Assembly (NCBI RefSeq): GCF_001831495.1
Contig: NZ_CP017689.1
Coordinates: forward strand, 1,054,001 to 1,118,000
DNA from: Thalassotalea crassostreae
GTDB taxonomy: Bacteria; Pseudomonadota; Gammaproteobacteria; Enterobacterales; Alteromonadaceae
Direction of reading: 5' to 3'
DNA: 64,000 nucleotides
Below, piece by piece: positions 54,083 through 63,182 of the stretch. A model generated the notes under the pieces. It was given only the letters and a program-made list of their open reading frames with translations, had not been told where the DNA came from and searched no databases. Numbering within the stretch: position 1 is the stretch's first letter; each line of letters starts with the position of its first letter. A program made the translations under genes and the position numbers.

Positions 54083-54192
54083 TCATTGACGACAGATCAG
54101 GTCTTACGGCCAATCAAAATCAAAATAACAAAGCAATATAGCTTTGAATTTTAAAACAATCGAATCACTTTAAAGTGGTCCAGGGAGTAAAC

Positions 54193-57066
54193 ATGTATAG
54201 CAATAATAAACTTGCTAAAGCCGTTCGCTTAGCACTAGTGTTTGGTGCAACAGCTACCGCTGGCATCTCAGCCAACGCAATTGCAGCAGAAGAAGAAACT
54301 GCAGCAGAAGATGTAGAGCGTATTGAAGTAACAGGTTCTCGTATCAAACGTACTGATATGGAAACACCGGTACCAGTAACAGTTATCGGTCGTGCCGATA
54401 TGCTTGAAATGGGTGCATTAAACGTTGCAGACGTTTTAAACCAGTCTCCAGTTGCTATCGCATCTAGTGATCAATCAAATTCAGCATTTACAACAAGCTC
54501 AGTAGGTCTGAACACTACAGCACTTCGTAACCTAGGCCAATCACGTACATTAGTACTTGTAAACGGTCGTCGTTTCGTATCTGGTGTATCACCATCAGTT
54601 GGTTACGCAGTTGATTTGAACGCAATCCCAACATCAATGATTGAACGCATTGAAATCCTGAAAAGTGCATCATCAGCCATTTATGGTTCTGATGCGGTAG
54701 CTGGTGTTGTTAACATCATCACTCGTAATAACTTAGAAGGTATTGAAGTGAATGCTCAGTCTGGTATTTCTTCAGAATCAGATCGTGAGAAATATACCTT
54801 AAATATTACTGCTGGTAATTCATGGGATACTGGTAGTGTAACAGTTGCGATTGGCTACGATGAAGACAAAGGTTTAAAGTCATCAGACCGCAGTTTTTCA
54901 GATACAGACCAAGCTATTTTCTTAGATGAAAACGGCAATGAAGTTGTAGGTGATTTGTATTCATCTTACCCTCCTCAAGGGCGAGTAAGTTGGTTTGATC
55001 CTGCAACGGGTACAGGTGCAAACTATAATGGTGACGGTACGGCTTTTGATACTCGCTTTAATCGAGCTGCCTATCGACAATTAGTAACCCCAATTGAACG
55101 TAAATACGCTGCCCTTAATATTAAGCAAGAAGTTACTGATTCTGTAGAGTATTTTGCAGAAGTAAATTGGAACTCGTCGAAAACGAACGATTCAACAATC
55201 GAACCTACACCATTTGATGCGATTGGTGATGTTTATTTACCATCTCGAGGTGGTACTGTAGGTTTAACTATAGACAACCCAATGGTTCCGCAGTTACTGC
55301 GTGACAATTTAATTAATGACGGTTTTGCTCCAGATGCTGCATTACCAGGTTTGGTTCGCCGAATGTTAGAGTTTGGGCCTCGTGCTACGGATGTTGAGCG
55401 TTCAACTATACGTATTGCAACAGGGGTGGATTGGGAACTGAACGACTCGTGGATGTTAAATTCGTACGTCTCTTGGGGACAAACAGATCAAATTCAAGAA
55501 AATGGTGGTCAAGTAAATGTTGAGCGTACCGCAAAAGCATTTGATGTAGTTGCCGATGGCATGGGCGGCCTTAAATGTGCTGACGATCTAGCTGTATTAC
55601 AAGGTTGTGTACCACTTAACTTATTTGGTGAAGGTACTATAACTCAAGATGCTATTGATTATGTAGGTGTACCAGCTAAAGTTACAGGGAAAGCGGAACA
55701 GTTTGTATTTTCCCTATCTGCTGTTGGTGAGCTTGGACTAGAGCTTCCAGGTGGTAATATCGGGGTCGCTGTAGGTTATGAACATCGCCTTGAAAAAGGC
55801 ACTCATAATCCTGGCGATTTAGCGCAAACTGGTGCGTCTTCAACGAATAGATCTGCTGCAACAGATGGTTCATTTTACACTAATGATTATTTTGCAGAAG
55901 TTGTATTACCGGTTCTTGATACGGTAGAAGTTGACTTAGCTGCTCGTTATTCAGATCATGAAGTCGTAGGCGGACAAACTACATGGAACGCTGGTGTTCA
56001 GTTTACCCCATTCGAAAGCTTCATGGTTCGTGCCTCAGCGGCAACGGCGATTCGTACTCCAAACGTTGCAGATCTTTATGGTGGTCGTGGTGAAACATTT
56101 AGAACTGTTACCGACCCGTGTAATGGTTTACAAGCCGATGGAACAGGTGTAGCGAATGCTGATATCGCAGCGAATTGTTTGTCTATTCCTGAAATAGCTA
56201 CTCGAGTTGCTGGAGCTGGTGAATTTGCATTGACCCAAGTTGAGACTCAAAGTACTGGTGGTACGATAGGTGGTAGTGCGACAGTTAAAGAAGAAACTGC
56301 TGATACATTTAGTGCTGGTTTTGTATGGCAAGTTACTGATGGCTTATCAATGACTGTCGATTACTACGACATTACTGTTGAAGATGCAATTGCAACAACT
56401 AGTCGCTCAACTGTTCTTTCTCGTTGTTTCGATGTTGCTCCTGGTGAATTTGATGCGTCTTGTACTGACGCTTCTGGTCAAATAGGTGCAATTCGTGATG
56501 CTAATGGTGCCCTAACAGATGTTAATTCAGGTACTTCAAACGAAAATGACTATGAAACATCTGGTATCGACCTAGAAGTTTCATACTCTGTTGAGTTTGG
56601 CCCTGGTACGTTCACAGCTGACGTTATTTGGAACCACACTAACGAATATGTCATTACAAGCATCGAAAGCGGTGAATCTACCGATTATGTTGGAGAAGTA
56701 TTAACTCCAGACGATCGTGCTAACTTTAACTTAGGTTATGCGCTTGACGATTGGTCTTTCGCATGGCGTATGCGTTACTGGTCAGAATCAGAAGATTCTG
56801 TTACTGGTAATAACTATAACTTCACTAACTTTGCTCCTTTAGAAAAGTTCAACACATTTGATGCTGTTGTTTATCACGATATCGCTGCAACTTGGTACTT
56901 CATGGAAAATGCGAATGTTACCTTTAACGCTCGTAACATCCTTGATGAAGAGCCTCCAGTGGCTAACCAATCTAGTTGGAATGGTGGTACAGGTATAAAC
57001 ACAGTTTCAGAAGCATATGATGTAACTGGTCCATACTATCAAGCAAGCTTGACATTCAAGTTCTAA
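54193..57066 (+). CDS. TonB-dependent outer membrane receptor
   Basis: A 957-residue outer-membrane beta-barrel for active uptake of an unknown ligand. The ATG at 54193 has AGGGAG 6 nt upstream; the upstream in-frame GTG has none. A signal peptide ends near NAIAAEEE. The TonB box is likely VERIEVTGSRI, followed by the plug domain (METPVPVTVIGRADMLEMG ... DAVAGVVNIITRNN) and a barrel ending in the aromatic SLTFKF typical of this porin-like class. It belongs to the large polymer- or peptide-receptor group common in marine Alteromonadales; substrate not predictable. The TonB2 operon follows. Confidence 0.93.
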   Translation: MYSNNKLAKAVRLALVFGATATAGISANAIAAEEETAAEDVERIEVTGSRIKRTDMETPVPVTVIGRADMLEMGALNVADVLNQSPVAIASSDQSNSAFTTSSVGLNTTALRNLGQSRTLVLVNGRRFVSGVSPSVGYAVDLNAIPTSMIERIEILKSASSAIYGSDAVAGVVNIITRNNLEGIEVNAQSGISSESDREKYTLNITAGNSWDTGSVTVAIGYDEDKGLKSSDRSFSDTDQAIFLDENGNEVVGDLYSSYPPQGRVSWFDPATGTGANYNGDGTAFDTRFNRAAYRQLVTPIERKYAALNIKQEVTDSVEYFAEVNWNSSKTNDSTIEPTPFDAIGDVYLPSRGGTVGLTIDNPMVPQLLRDNLINDGFAPDAALPGLVRRMLEFGPRATDVERSTIRIATGVDWELNDSWMLNSYVSWGQTDQIQENGGQVNVERTAKAFDVVADGMGGLKCADDLAVLQGCVPLNLFGEGTITQDAIDYVGVPAKVTGKAEQFVFSLSAVGELGLELPGGNIGVAVGYEHRLEKGTHNPGDLAQTGASSTNRSAATDGSFYTNDYFAEVVLPVLDTVEVDLAARYSDHEVVGGQTTWNAGVQFTPFESFMVRASAATAIRTPNVADLYGGRGETFRTVTDPCNGLQADGTGVANADIAANCLSIPEIATRVAGAGEFALTQVETQSTGGTIGGSATVKEETADTFSAGFVWQVTDGLSMTVDYYDITVEDAIATTSRSTVLSRCFDVAPGEFDASCTDASGQIGAIRDANGALTDVNSGTSNENDYETSGIDLEVSYSVEFGPGTFTADVIWNHTNEYVITSIESGESTDYVGEVLTPDDRANFNLGYALDDWSFAWRMRYWSESEDSVTGNNYNFTNFAPLEKFNTFDAVVYHDIAATWYFMENANVTFNARNILDEEPPVANQSSWNGGTGINTVSEAYDVTGPYYQASLTFKF

Positions 57067-57085
57067 TAGTCTTTTTAGATATGGC

Positions 57086-57114
57086 AAAAAGGTCGCTTTC
57101 GAGCGGCCTTTTTT
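57086..57114 (+). terminator. Rho-independent terminator of the TonB receptor gene
   Basis: AAAAAGGTCGC / GCGGCCTTTTT (one G-T pair) with a 6-nt loop and a T run. Confidence 0.92.
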
Positions 57115-57911
57115 ATGTCTGTTATGTTGTACTAATTCGAATAAGAAATAACAAAAATCTGGTTATGTCCATTCAGATAACATCTTTAAGATTTGGTCGC
57201 GGAAAAATTGCCTGTAAAACGTCACTTTCAAAGAAATATTAGTAACACTGAAGAATGGCTGTTACTTTTACATTTAGCCCTCTCTATTTAATAATCGACA
57301 GATAACCATTCACCGTTCAACTTACAAGTAATATCACAGTCTTATCTTATATTTAAATGACCAGACTAGTGAATTTAGACCGCTGTAGAAAATACTAAAG
57401 ATTATCAGTCAACGTCGAACTAACAAGTAAAACGCATTGTAGGTAATTGTCTATGTCACTAGCTTGCAAATGGATTGTGGTAATAGATGTTTGGTTTTTA
57501 TATTTGTCGTTGTTAGATTTTTTACCTGCCTTTTATTAATATTTAGCTATTATTAATAAGGCTTCTGTCTTTTATGATAAGAATTTGTAACGGAAGTGCA
57601 TAAAGCCGTATTTTTGTGTTAGAGTGTTGAATATCACGAATTTAGTGATTTTTTTGTACAAAATCTGCTCAAACAAATCAAAAAGTTTGACATTAGAGGA
57701 CAGCTATTGTCTTATATGAGGCTGTCTTTTAAGAAACAGGTAGGTATCCGAAAATACAGATGGGTTATGAAAATAACTTGAGTGTATTATTCAGAGACTA
57801 TACAAATACAACTTAAAATATAGAACTTAAGGTTTTTTAAATCTAAGGTTCAAATCTTGAAACCTTTTCGGGTTTCATTGGAAAAGTTAAAATAGCAATT
57901 GGTTGGGAACT
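57115..57911. other. Long intergenic leader of the TonB2 operon
   Basis: No gene is seen in about 800 bp of AT-rich sequence. It holds the operon promoter (57687) and, in the leader, a GACAGC / GCTGTC pairing around 57699-57728 and a GAAACC / GGTTTC hairpin near 57859-57876 just before the RBS. Confidence 0.6.
57687..57715 (+). promoter_or_regulatory. Sigma-70 promoter of the TonB2 operon
   Basis: TTGACA (57687-57692), 17-bp spacer, TCTTAT (57710-57715). It implies a 5' leader of roughly 190 nt before the first gene. Confidence 0.6.
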
Positions 57912-58694
57912 ATGTCCAAAATAAGCAAGAAAAGCCTAATCGCTTCGACGATTATTGGCGCATTGGCAATCGCAGGAAGTAATGTCGCTTCAGCTGCAAG
58001 CCTAAATGAACTTCAAAAGGGCGAAGCTACAATAGTTAAAGCTTCAGCTAAATCACAAACTAAAATCACTAACATCTACGAGCAAACTCAAGAGCTTTTA
58101 GCTGAGTACCGTAATGTTGTTGATGAAACTGAAAACTTGAAAGTGTACAACGATCACGTTCAACGTTTAGTTAACGATCAACAAGCAGGTATTGATTCTT
58201 TAGTTCGTCAAATTGGCACTATCGAAGATACCAAGAAAGGTGTTGTTCCGTTAATGTACAAAATGATTGATTCATTAGAGCAATTTATTGCTTCAGATAT
58301 TCCAGTTAACCTTGTTGACCGTACTGAACGTGTAGAGCGTCTTAAAGATGTTATGCAACGTCAAGGTATCTCAGTAGCTGAGCAATTCCGTTTAGTATTA
58401 GAAGCATACGAAATTGAAACTGATTACGGTTCAATGTTCTCTGCGTACCAAGGTGATTTAGAGTTTGATGGTAAAAACATCACTGTAGATTTCGTACACA
58501 TGGGACGTACAGTATTAGTAGCACAGTCTTTAGATTTAAAAAATGCATGGATTTGGGAACAAAGTTCACGTAGTTGGAAAGCATTAGGTGATGAGTACCT
58601 AAACCCAATTACTAAGACTATTCGTATGGCGCGTAAGCAAACTGCACCTGACCTTATCAAATTACCAGTATATGCAGCGGGGGCTGGTGAATAA
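57912..58694 (+). CDS. DUF3450 periplasmic protein of the TonB2 operon
   Basis: A 260-residue protein of the DUF3450 family, which is found almost only in TonB2/TtpC-type operons. A signal peptide ends near SNVASA-ASL. Residues 30-120 are coiled coil (TKITNIYEQTQELLAEYRNV), and the C-terminal part is a mixed domain (LEFDGKNITVDFVHMGRTVL). Likely a periplasmic accessory of the energy-transducing complex, inferred from context. The ATG at 57912 has GGGA 5 nt upstream; a TTG three codons earlier is rejected. The stop overlaps the next gene's start (TAATG). Confidence 0.88.
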   Translation: MSKISKKSLIASTIIGALAIAGSNVASAASLNELQKGEATIVKASAKSQTKITNIYEQTQELLAEYRNVVDETENLKVYNDHVQRLVNDQQAGIDSLVRQIGTIEDTKKGVVPLMYKMIDSLEQFIASDIPVNLVDRTERVERLKDVMQRQGISVAEQFRLVLEAYEIETDYGSMFSAYQGDLEFDGKNITVDFVHMGRTVLVAQSLDLKNAWIWEQSSRSWKALGDEYLNPITKTIRMARKQTAPDLIKLPVYAAGAGE

Positions 58695-60049
58695 TGAAAC
58701 AGTTTATGAAAAGTGCAGCGATTGCTGCAACACTAGTGTTAACTGCCGGTATTTCTACAAATGCAGCAGCTAACCAATTAGATGACTTATTAAAGCAAGT
58801 TAAAGCGGATCGCGTATCAGTTGCAAAACTTGATAAAAAGCGTGAGCAAGAGTTCTTATCTGCTCGTGCAGACAAGCAATCATTGTTAAACAAAGCAAAA
58901 GCTGATCTTAAAGCTGAGCAAGCGCGTAACGCACGTTTAACTAAACAATTTGCAGACAACGAAACAATGTTGACTACTAAAGAAGCCGAGCTAGAAGCAG
59001 CTAAAGGTGACTTAGGTGAAATGTTTGGTGTTGTTCGTCGTGCATCTGGTAACGCATACGGTCGTATTGCTACTTCAATTGTAAGTGCACAATACCCAGG
59101 TCGTGAAGCTGTTCTAGAAAGCTTAGCTAACGCTAAAGAAATCCCTGTTTTATCTGAACTAGAAGAACTTTGGTTTGCAATGCAAACTGAAATGACTGAA
59201 TCAGGTAAAATTGCAGCATTTGAAGCAGAAATTACTCAATTAGACGGTTCTAAGAGTTCAGCTCAAGTTGTTCGTGTTGGTTCATTTAACTTAGTGTCAG
59301 ACCAAGGTTACTTAAACTACAATGATGACCAAGGTTTAATTCAACCTCTAGGTAAACAACCTGCAGGCGGTATCGTAAGTGAAGTTTCTCCATTCTTGGC
59401 GAGCACTTCAGGTTACTCTCCTTTATATCTTGATCCATCAAAAGGTCAAATCCTTAACTTAGAAACTCAGAAAGCTACAATGGAAGAGCGTTTCCACCAA
59501 GGTGGTGCAGTTGGTTATGTAATCACTGTTGTTCTTATCCTAGGTTTCTTAATTGCAATCGAACGTCTAGTATTCCTAGGCTCTATCGGTGCAAAAGTTA
59601 AATCTCAACTTAAAGATACTTCATCACCAAGCGCAAACAACCCTCTAGGCCGTATGTTAAATGTTTATAACGAAAACAAAAACATCGATGCAGAGTCACT
59701 TGAGCTTAAATTAGACGAAGCTATCTTGCGTGAAACACCGAAGATTGAACGTGGTATTAACATCATTAAGATTTTCGCAGCTATCGCTCCATTACTTGGT
59801 CTATTAGGTACAGTTGTTGGTATGATCGGTACATTCCAATCAATCACACTATATGGTACTGGTGATCCGAAGATTATGGCGGGTGATATCTCTATGGCAC
59901 TTGTAACTACTGCTATGGGTCTAATTGCAGCATTACCTCTTATCCTTGTGCACTCAATTGTAGCGGCACGTGGTAAGTCTATTTTCCACATTCTTGACGA
60001 GCAAAGTGCGGGTATCGTAGCTTCAATCGCCGAGAAGGAGAAACAGTAA
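58694..60049 (+). CDS. TtpC-like MotA/TolQ/ExbB proton channel protein
   Basis: A 451-residue ExbB-family protein with a long periplasmic front end, like Vibrio TtpC, needed for TonB2-dependent transport. A signal peptide (1-26) precedes a periplasmic coiled coil (about 27-110) and a helical region. Membrane helices are at about 272-295, 360-382 and 399-424; the last two form the ExbB/TolQ channel signature (IAPLLGLLGTVVGMIGTFQSI). It overlaps both neighbours by one base, so the genes are translationally coupled. Confidence 0.92.
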   Translation: MKQFMKSAAIAATLVLTAGISTNAAANQLDDLLKQVKADRVSVAKLDKKREQEFLSARADKQSLLNKAKADLKAEQARNARLTKQFADNETMLTTKEAELEAAKGDLGEMFGVVRRASGNAYGRIATSIVSAQYPGREAVLESLANAKEIPVLSELEELWFAMQTEMTESGKIAAFEAEITQLDGSKSSAQVVRVGSFNLVSDQGYLNYNDDQGLIQPLGKQPAGGIVSEVSPFLASTSGYSPLYLDPSKGQILNLETQKATMEERFHQGGAVGYVITVVLILGFLIAIERLVFLGSIGAKVKSQLKDTSSPSANNPLGRMLNVYNENKNIDAESLELKLDEAILRETPKIERGINIIKIFAAIAPLLGLLGTVVGMIGTFQSITLYGTGDPKIMAGDISMALVTTAMGLIAALPLILVHSIVAARGKSIFHILDEQSAGIVASIAEKEKQ

Positions 60050-60573
60050 TGTTATACCTGATAGAGCTCTGGGAGACTGTCAGGGAATTTCTTGCGACAG
60101 GTGGCTTCGTATTATATTTCGTCGCCTTCGCACTCTTCTTAATGTGGATATTGATGATTGAGAAGTATTGGTTCTTAGCAGCTGTTTACCCAAAAATGAA
60201 AAGCGACATTGTCGCTAAGTGGGATGCTCGAACTGATACTACATCTTGGTATGCACATAAAATTAGAGATGCATGGATTTCTGAAGCAGCAGAAGTATTA
60301 AACGCGCGTATGCTAACAATTAAAACGTTAGTAGCAATGTGTCCTTTGATTGGTTTATTCGGTACGGTTACCGGTATGATAATGGTTTTTGAAACCATGG
60401 CCACTCAAGGTACTGGTAACCCTCGTCTAATGGCGTCAGGTATATCAATGGCAACAATCCCTACAATGGCGGGAATGGTTGCGGCATTATCTGGAGTTTT
60501 CTTTAGCTCTAGATTAGACGCGAAAGTAAAAATGGCGAAGGCTAAGCTAGTTGATAGCTTACCTCATCACTAG
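60049..60573 (+). CDS. exbB2: ExbB2 proton channel subunit
   Basis: A 174-residue ExbB-type inner-membrane protein. A first helix (GGFVLYFVAFALFLMWILMI) is followed by a cytoplasmic segment and two helices with the family signature CPLIGLFGTVTGMIMVFETM and IPTMAGMVAALSGVFF. With ExbD it converts proton flow into TonB movement. It is shorter than classical ExbB, typical of the TonB2-type systems. exbD2 follows after 12 bp. Confidence 0.93.
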   Translation: MLYLIELWETVREFLATGGFVLYFVAFALFLMWILMIEKYWFLAAVYPKMKSDIVAKWDARTDTTSWYAHKIRDAWISEAAEVLNARMLTIKTLVAMCPLIGLFGTVTGMIMVFETMATQGTGNPRLMASGISMATIPTMAGMVAALSGVFFSSRLDAKVKMAKAKLVDSLPHH

Positions 60574-60585
60574 AGAGATTTTCAC

Positions 60586-60990
60586 ATGGCACGTAAACGT
60601 ATTCGTGAAGAAGAAGAAGCGGCAATCGATATGACGCCGATGCTTGATATCGTATTTATCATGCTTATATTCTTCATCGTAACCACTTCATTTGTTAAAG
60701 AAGCTGGTATCGATGTGCAAAAGCCTAAAGCGGCTAATGCAAGTAAAAAACCATCAGCGAACATTTTCATTGCAGTTCGAGAGAATGGTGAAATTTGGAT
60801 GGACAAGCGTGTAGTTGATGTAGAGCGTGTTTCTGCAAACATCGAAAAACTACTAGCTGAACAACCTACTGATATTGTAATTATTCAAGCTGACAAAGGC
60901 GCAAAACATGGCGTAGTTGTTAAAGTTATGGATGCAATCAAGGATGCAGGAATCGATAAGATTTCTATTGCTGCAGCGTCGGGTGGTTAA
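60586..60990 (+). CDS. exbD2: ExbD2 proton channel subunit
   Basis: A 134-residue ExbD/TolR protein: basic cytoplasmic N terminus, one membrane helix with the essential channel Asp (DMTPMLDIVFIMLIFFIV, Asp at residue 21), and a periplasmic domain (about 45-134) ending in the conserved KVMDAIKDAGIDKISIAA. It associates with ExbB2 and TonB2. The RBS is GAGAG upstream of ATG; tonB2 begins 2 bp after its stop. Confidence 0.95.
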   Translation: MARKRIREEEEAAIDMTPMLDIVFIMLIFFIVTTSFVKEAGIDVQKPKAANASKKPSANIFIAVRENGEIWMDKRVVDVERVSANIEKLLAEQPTDIVIIQADKGAKHGVVVKVMDAIKDAGIDKISIAAASGG

Positions 60991-60992
60991 CT

Positions 60993-61604
60993 ATGGTTCG
61001 CTTTTTAGTATCAATACTATTGGGCGTTGTTGTAACCTTTGGCTTGTTTGTCTTTATGGCTTACTTGATTTCAGGTGGCGCAAAGCGTTATGCAGATGCG
61101 GGTGATAGCGTAGTTATCGACATCGTATCTACACCACCTGAATCTAAAGTACAGCAACGTAGACGAGTTCCGCCGCCGCCGCCGCCGCCGCCTAAAACGC
61201 CGCCTAAGCCGCAAGCGCCAGAACCTGAACAAAGTAATGATAACTCAGGCTTGCAATTTAATGTTCCTGGTGTAGAGATCTCGGGAGCGTCAGCTGGTAT
61301 GGACGCACCTGGTGCAGGATTCGGTCGTGATGGTGAGGCAACTCCTATTGTTCGAATCGAGCCTAAGTATCCTATTCAAGCAGCACGAGATGGCAAAGAA
61401 GGTTGGGTACAACTTAGCTTTACTATTAACGAAGTTGGTGGTGTTGAAGACGTAAAAGTCATCGCTGCACAACCTAAACGTATTTTCGATAAAGAAGCGA
61501 AACGAGCTCTTAAGAAATGGAAGTACAAACCAAAAATCGTTGATGGTAAGCCGCTTAAACAAGTTGGTTTAACTGTACAGTTAGACTTTTCAATGGGTCA
61601 ATAG
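60993..61604 (+). CDS. tonB2: TonB2 energy transducer
   Basis: A 203-residue TonB family protein. The N-terminal membrane anchor is residues 3-27, the periplasmic proline-rich spacer includes eight consecutive Pro (60-67) and further KTPPKPQAPEPE, and the C-terminal domain (about 115-203) has the receptor-contact PKYPIQAARDGKEGWVQL and ALKKWKYKPK. The Pro run is encoded by seven CCG codons in a row plus CCT (61170-61193), a site open to slippage. It is the fifth gene of the operon. Confidence 0.95.
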   Translation: MVRFLVSILLGVVVTFGLFVFMAYLISGGAKRYADAGDSVVIDIVSTPPESKVQQRRRVPPPPPPPPKTPPKPQAPEPEQSNDNSGLQFNVPGVEISGASAGMDAPGAGFGRDGEATPIVRIEPKYPIQAARDGKEGWVQLSFTINEVGGVEDVKVIAAQPKRIFDKEAKRALKKWKYKPKIVDGKPLKQVGLTVQLDFSMGQ

Positions 61605-61618
61605 GAAGGAGCATTACT

Positions 61619-62890
61619 ATGTTTAAAAAACTAATCACTTCTTCATTGTTGGTTGCGTTTGTAGCAACAACTACAATGCCAGTATCATCGACAGCATTTG
61701 CTGCCGAAGATACTAAGAAAACCCAGAAAAAGAAGAAAAAGTCGACTAAGATTGTTGGTCCGTCTGTTGGTAAGAAAGTTCAGAAGGCGTTTGAAGCCTA
61801 CTCTGAAGATCGTATCGATGACGCACTAGAGATTTTGCTAGATATAGAAACGTCAAAAACCTATGACCGTGCTTACTTAGATCGCTTTATTGCGAGCATG
61901 TATGCAACAAAAGGTGGTGACGCGAACATTGCAAAAGCACTAGTCCGCTTAGAAGCTGCAACGAAAGATAACGCACTTAACGAAGGTGAGCACGCTGAAG
62001 CACTTAAATTACTAGCTGACTTGCAGATGCAAGAGAAGCAGTATGAAAAGGCATTAGCCAACTACGAAAAGTGGATGAAGTTTACTGGTAAAGAAGACGC
62101 TGATACTTACGTTAAAATTGCACAAGCTAATTATGAGTTAAAAAATCTAGATAAGATGATTGAACCTTCAGATAGAGCAATCGCTTTATATAAGAAGCCT
62201 AATCAAAACCCTTATGTATTAAAATTAACGTCATATTACGAGCGTAAGCAATATACTAACGCAGTGAAAGTGCTTGAAGAAGTAGTGGTAATTTTCCCTG
62301 AAAACAAGATTTGGTGGACACAACTAGGTAGCTTCTACATGTTAATAGAAGATTACGATAGAGCGTTATACACTTTAAATCTTGCTTATAAACAAGGATT
62401 CCTTGAAAAGGAATCTGAAATCAAAATGTTAGCAAACTTGTTTGCGACTAATGATAACCCTTATAAGTCAGCGAAATTACTTGAGAAGCACATTGACAGT
62501 GGTTTAGTAGCTCGAACGGATACTAATTTGTTCGCAATGGCAAACTCATTCCATGCGGCTCAAGAAATTGCTTTAGCAGCGAAGTATTTTGGTGAAACAG
62601 CTAAGCTGTCTAACGATCCAAGACATTATCGTCGTCAAGGTATGCTTTTACAGCAATCGGAAAAATATGATGCCGCAGCTGCGGTATTACAAAAAGCTAT
62701 TGATCTAGGTATTGAAAACCCAGGTCGAGTATGGATGACAATGGCAGAAGCATATTTCTACCAAGAAAAATTCAAACAAGCTTATGCTGCGATAAAGAAA
62801 GCGCAGGAAGATCCGAAAACTAAGAAAGCAGCTCGCGCTTGGGCATCTTATATTAAAGATACTGCAGAGCGTAAGAAGAAAAGCATTTAG
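61619..62890 (+). CDS. Periplasmic TPR protein of the TonB2 operon
   Basis: A 423-residue exported tetratricopeptide protein that ends TtpC-type TonB2 operons. A signal peptide ends near AFA-AED, followed by a lysine-rich stretch (KKTQKKKKKSTK). Residues 50-410 are TPR-type helix pairs with recognisable repeats (YEKALANYEKWMKFTG, YDRALYTLNLAYKQGF, YDAAAAVLQKAIDLG, FKQAYAAIKKAQEDP). It probably scaffolds the complex or links it to receptors; no enzymatic motif. GAAGGAG is its RBS, and the operon terminator follows. Confidence 0.9.
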   Translation: MFKKLITSSLLVAFVATTTMPVSSTAFAAEDTKKTQKKKKKSTKIVGPSVGKKVQKAFEAYSEDRIDDALEILLDIETSKTYDRAYLDRFIASMYATKGGDANIAKALVRLEAATKDNALNEGEHAEALKLLADLQMQEKQYEKALANYEKWMKFTGKEDADTYVKIAQANYELKNLDKMIEPSDRAIALYKKPNQNPYVLKLTSYYERKQYTNAVKVLEEVVVIFPENKIWWTQLGSFYMLIEDYDRALYTLNLAYKQGFLEKESEIKMLANLFATNDNPYKSAKLLEKHIDSGLVARTDTNLFAMANSFHAAQEIALAAKYFGETAKLSNDPRHYRRQGMLLQQSEKYDAAAAVLQKAIDLGIENPGRVWMTMAEAYFYQEKFKQAYAAIKKAQEDPKTKKAARAWASYIKDTAERKKKSI

Positions 62891-62909
62891 TTCGACGTTT
62901 TAAGTTATC

Positions 62910-62939
62910 AAAAACCAGCCTAACGGCTGGTTTTTTTTT
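62910..62939 (+). terminator. Rho-independent terminator of the TonB2 operon
   Basis: AAAAACCAGCC / GGCTGGTTTTT, a perfect 11-bp stem with loop TAAC and further T. Confidence 0.94.
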
Positions 62940-63182
62940 GCCTAAATTATTCAACTTTTAATTGCATTATAAATAGCACAATCCAGTTATTAATCGCTTA
63001 TTGGCTTTTGGCTTTAGCAATACTTCCGATGTTTTATTAACCACAATTTTGAAAGTCTTTTTAAATTAATCAGTTAGTCTGTTGATTTGACATGTTAGTG
63101 AAGAAAAAAGACTACAAAATTTCATTAAAACAGCTATGATAAATAATAACAAAAATATAATTTCATAAATTCAGGGTATACT

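Larger units (their letters stand above)
53402..54192. other. Long AT-rich leader between priC and the TonB receptor gene
   Basis: No gene is seen in 790 bp. Visible signals are an 8-bp inverted repeat CGCATAAA / TTTATGCG (53958-53980) and a candidate promoter (54054-54082), listed separately. Confidence 0.6.

Noticed and set aside
54067..54084. Fur-box-like AATAAT ... ATTATC at the TonB receptor promoter
   Set aside because: The two hexamers are 6 bp apart instead of the 7 expected in the 19-bp box, and the middle hexamer does not match, so iron control is not supported.
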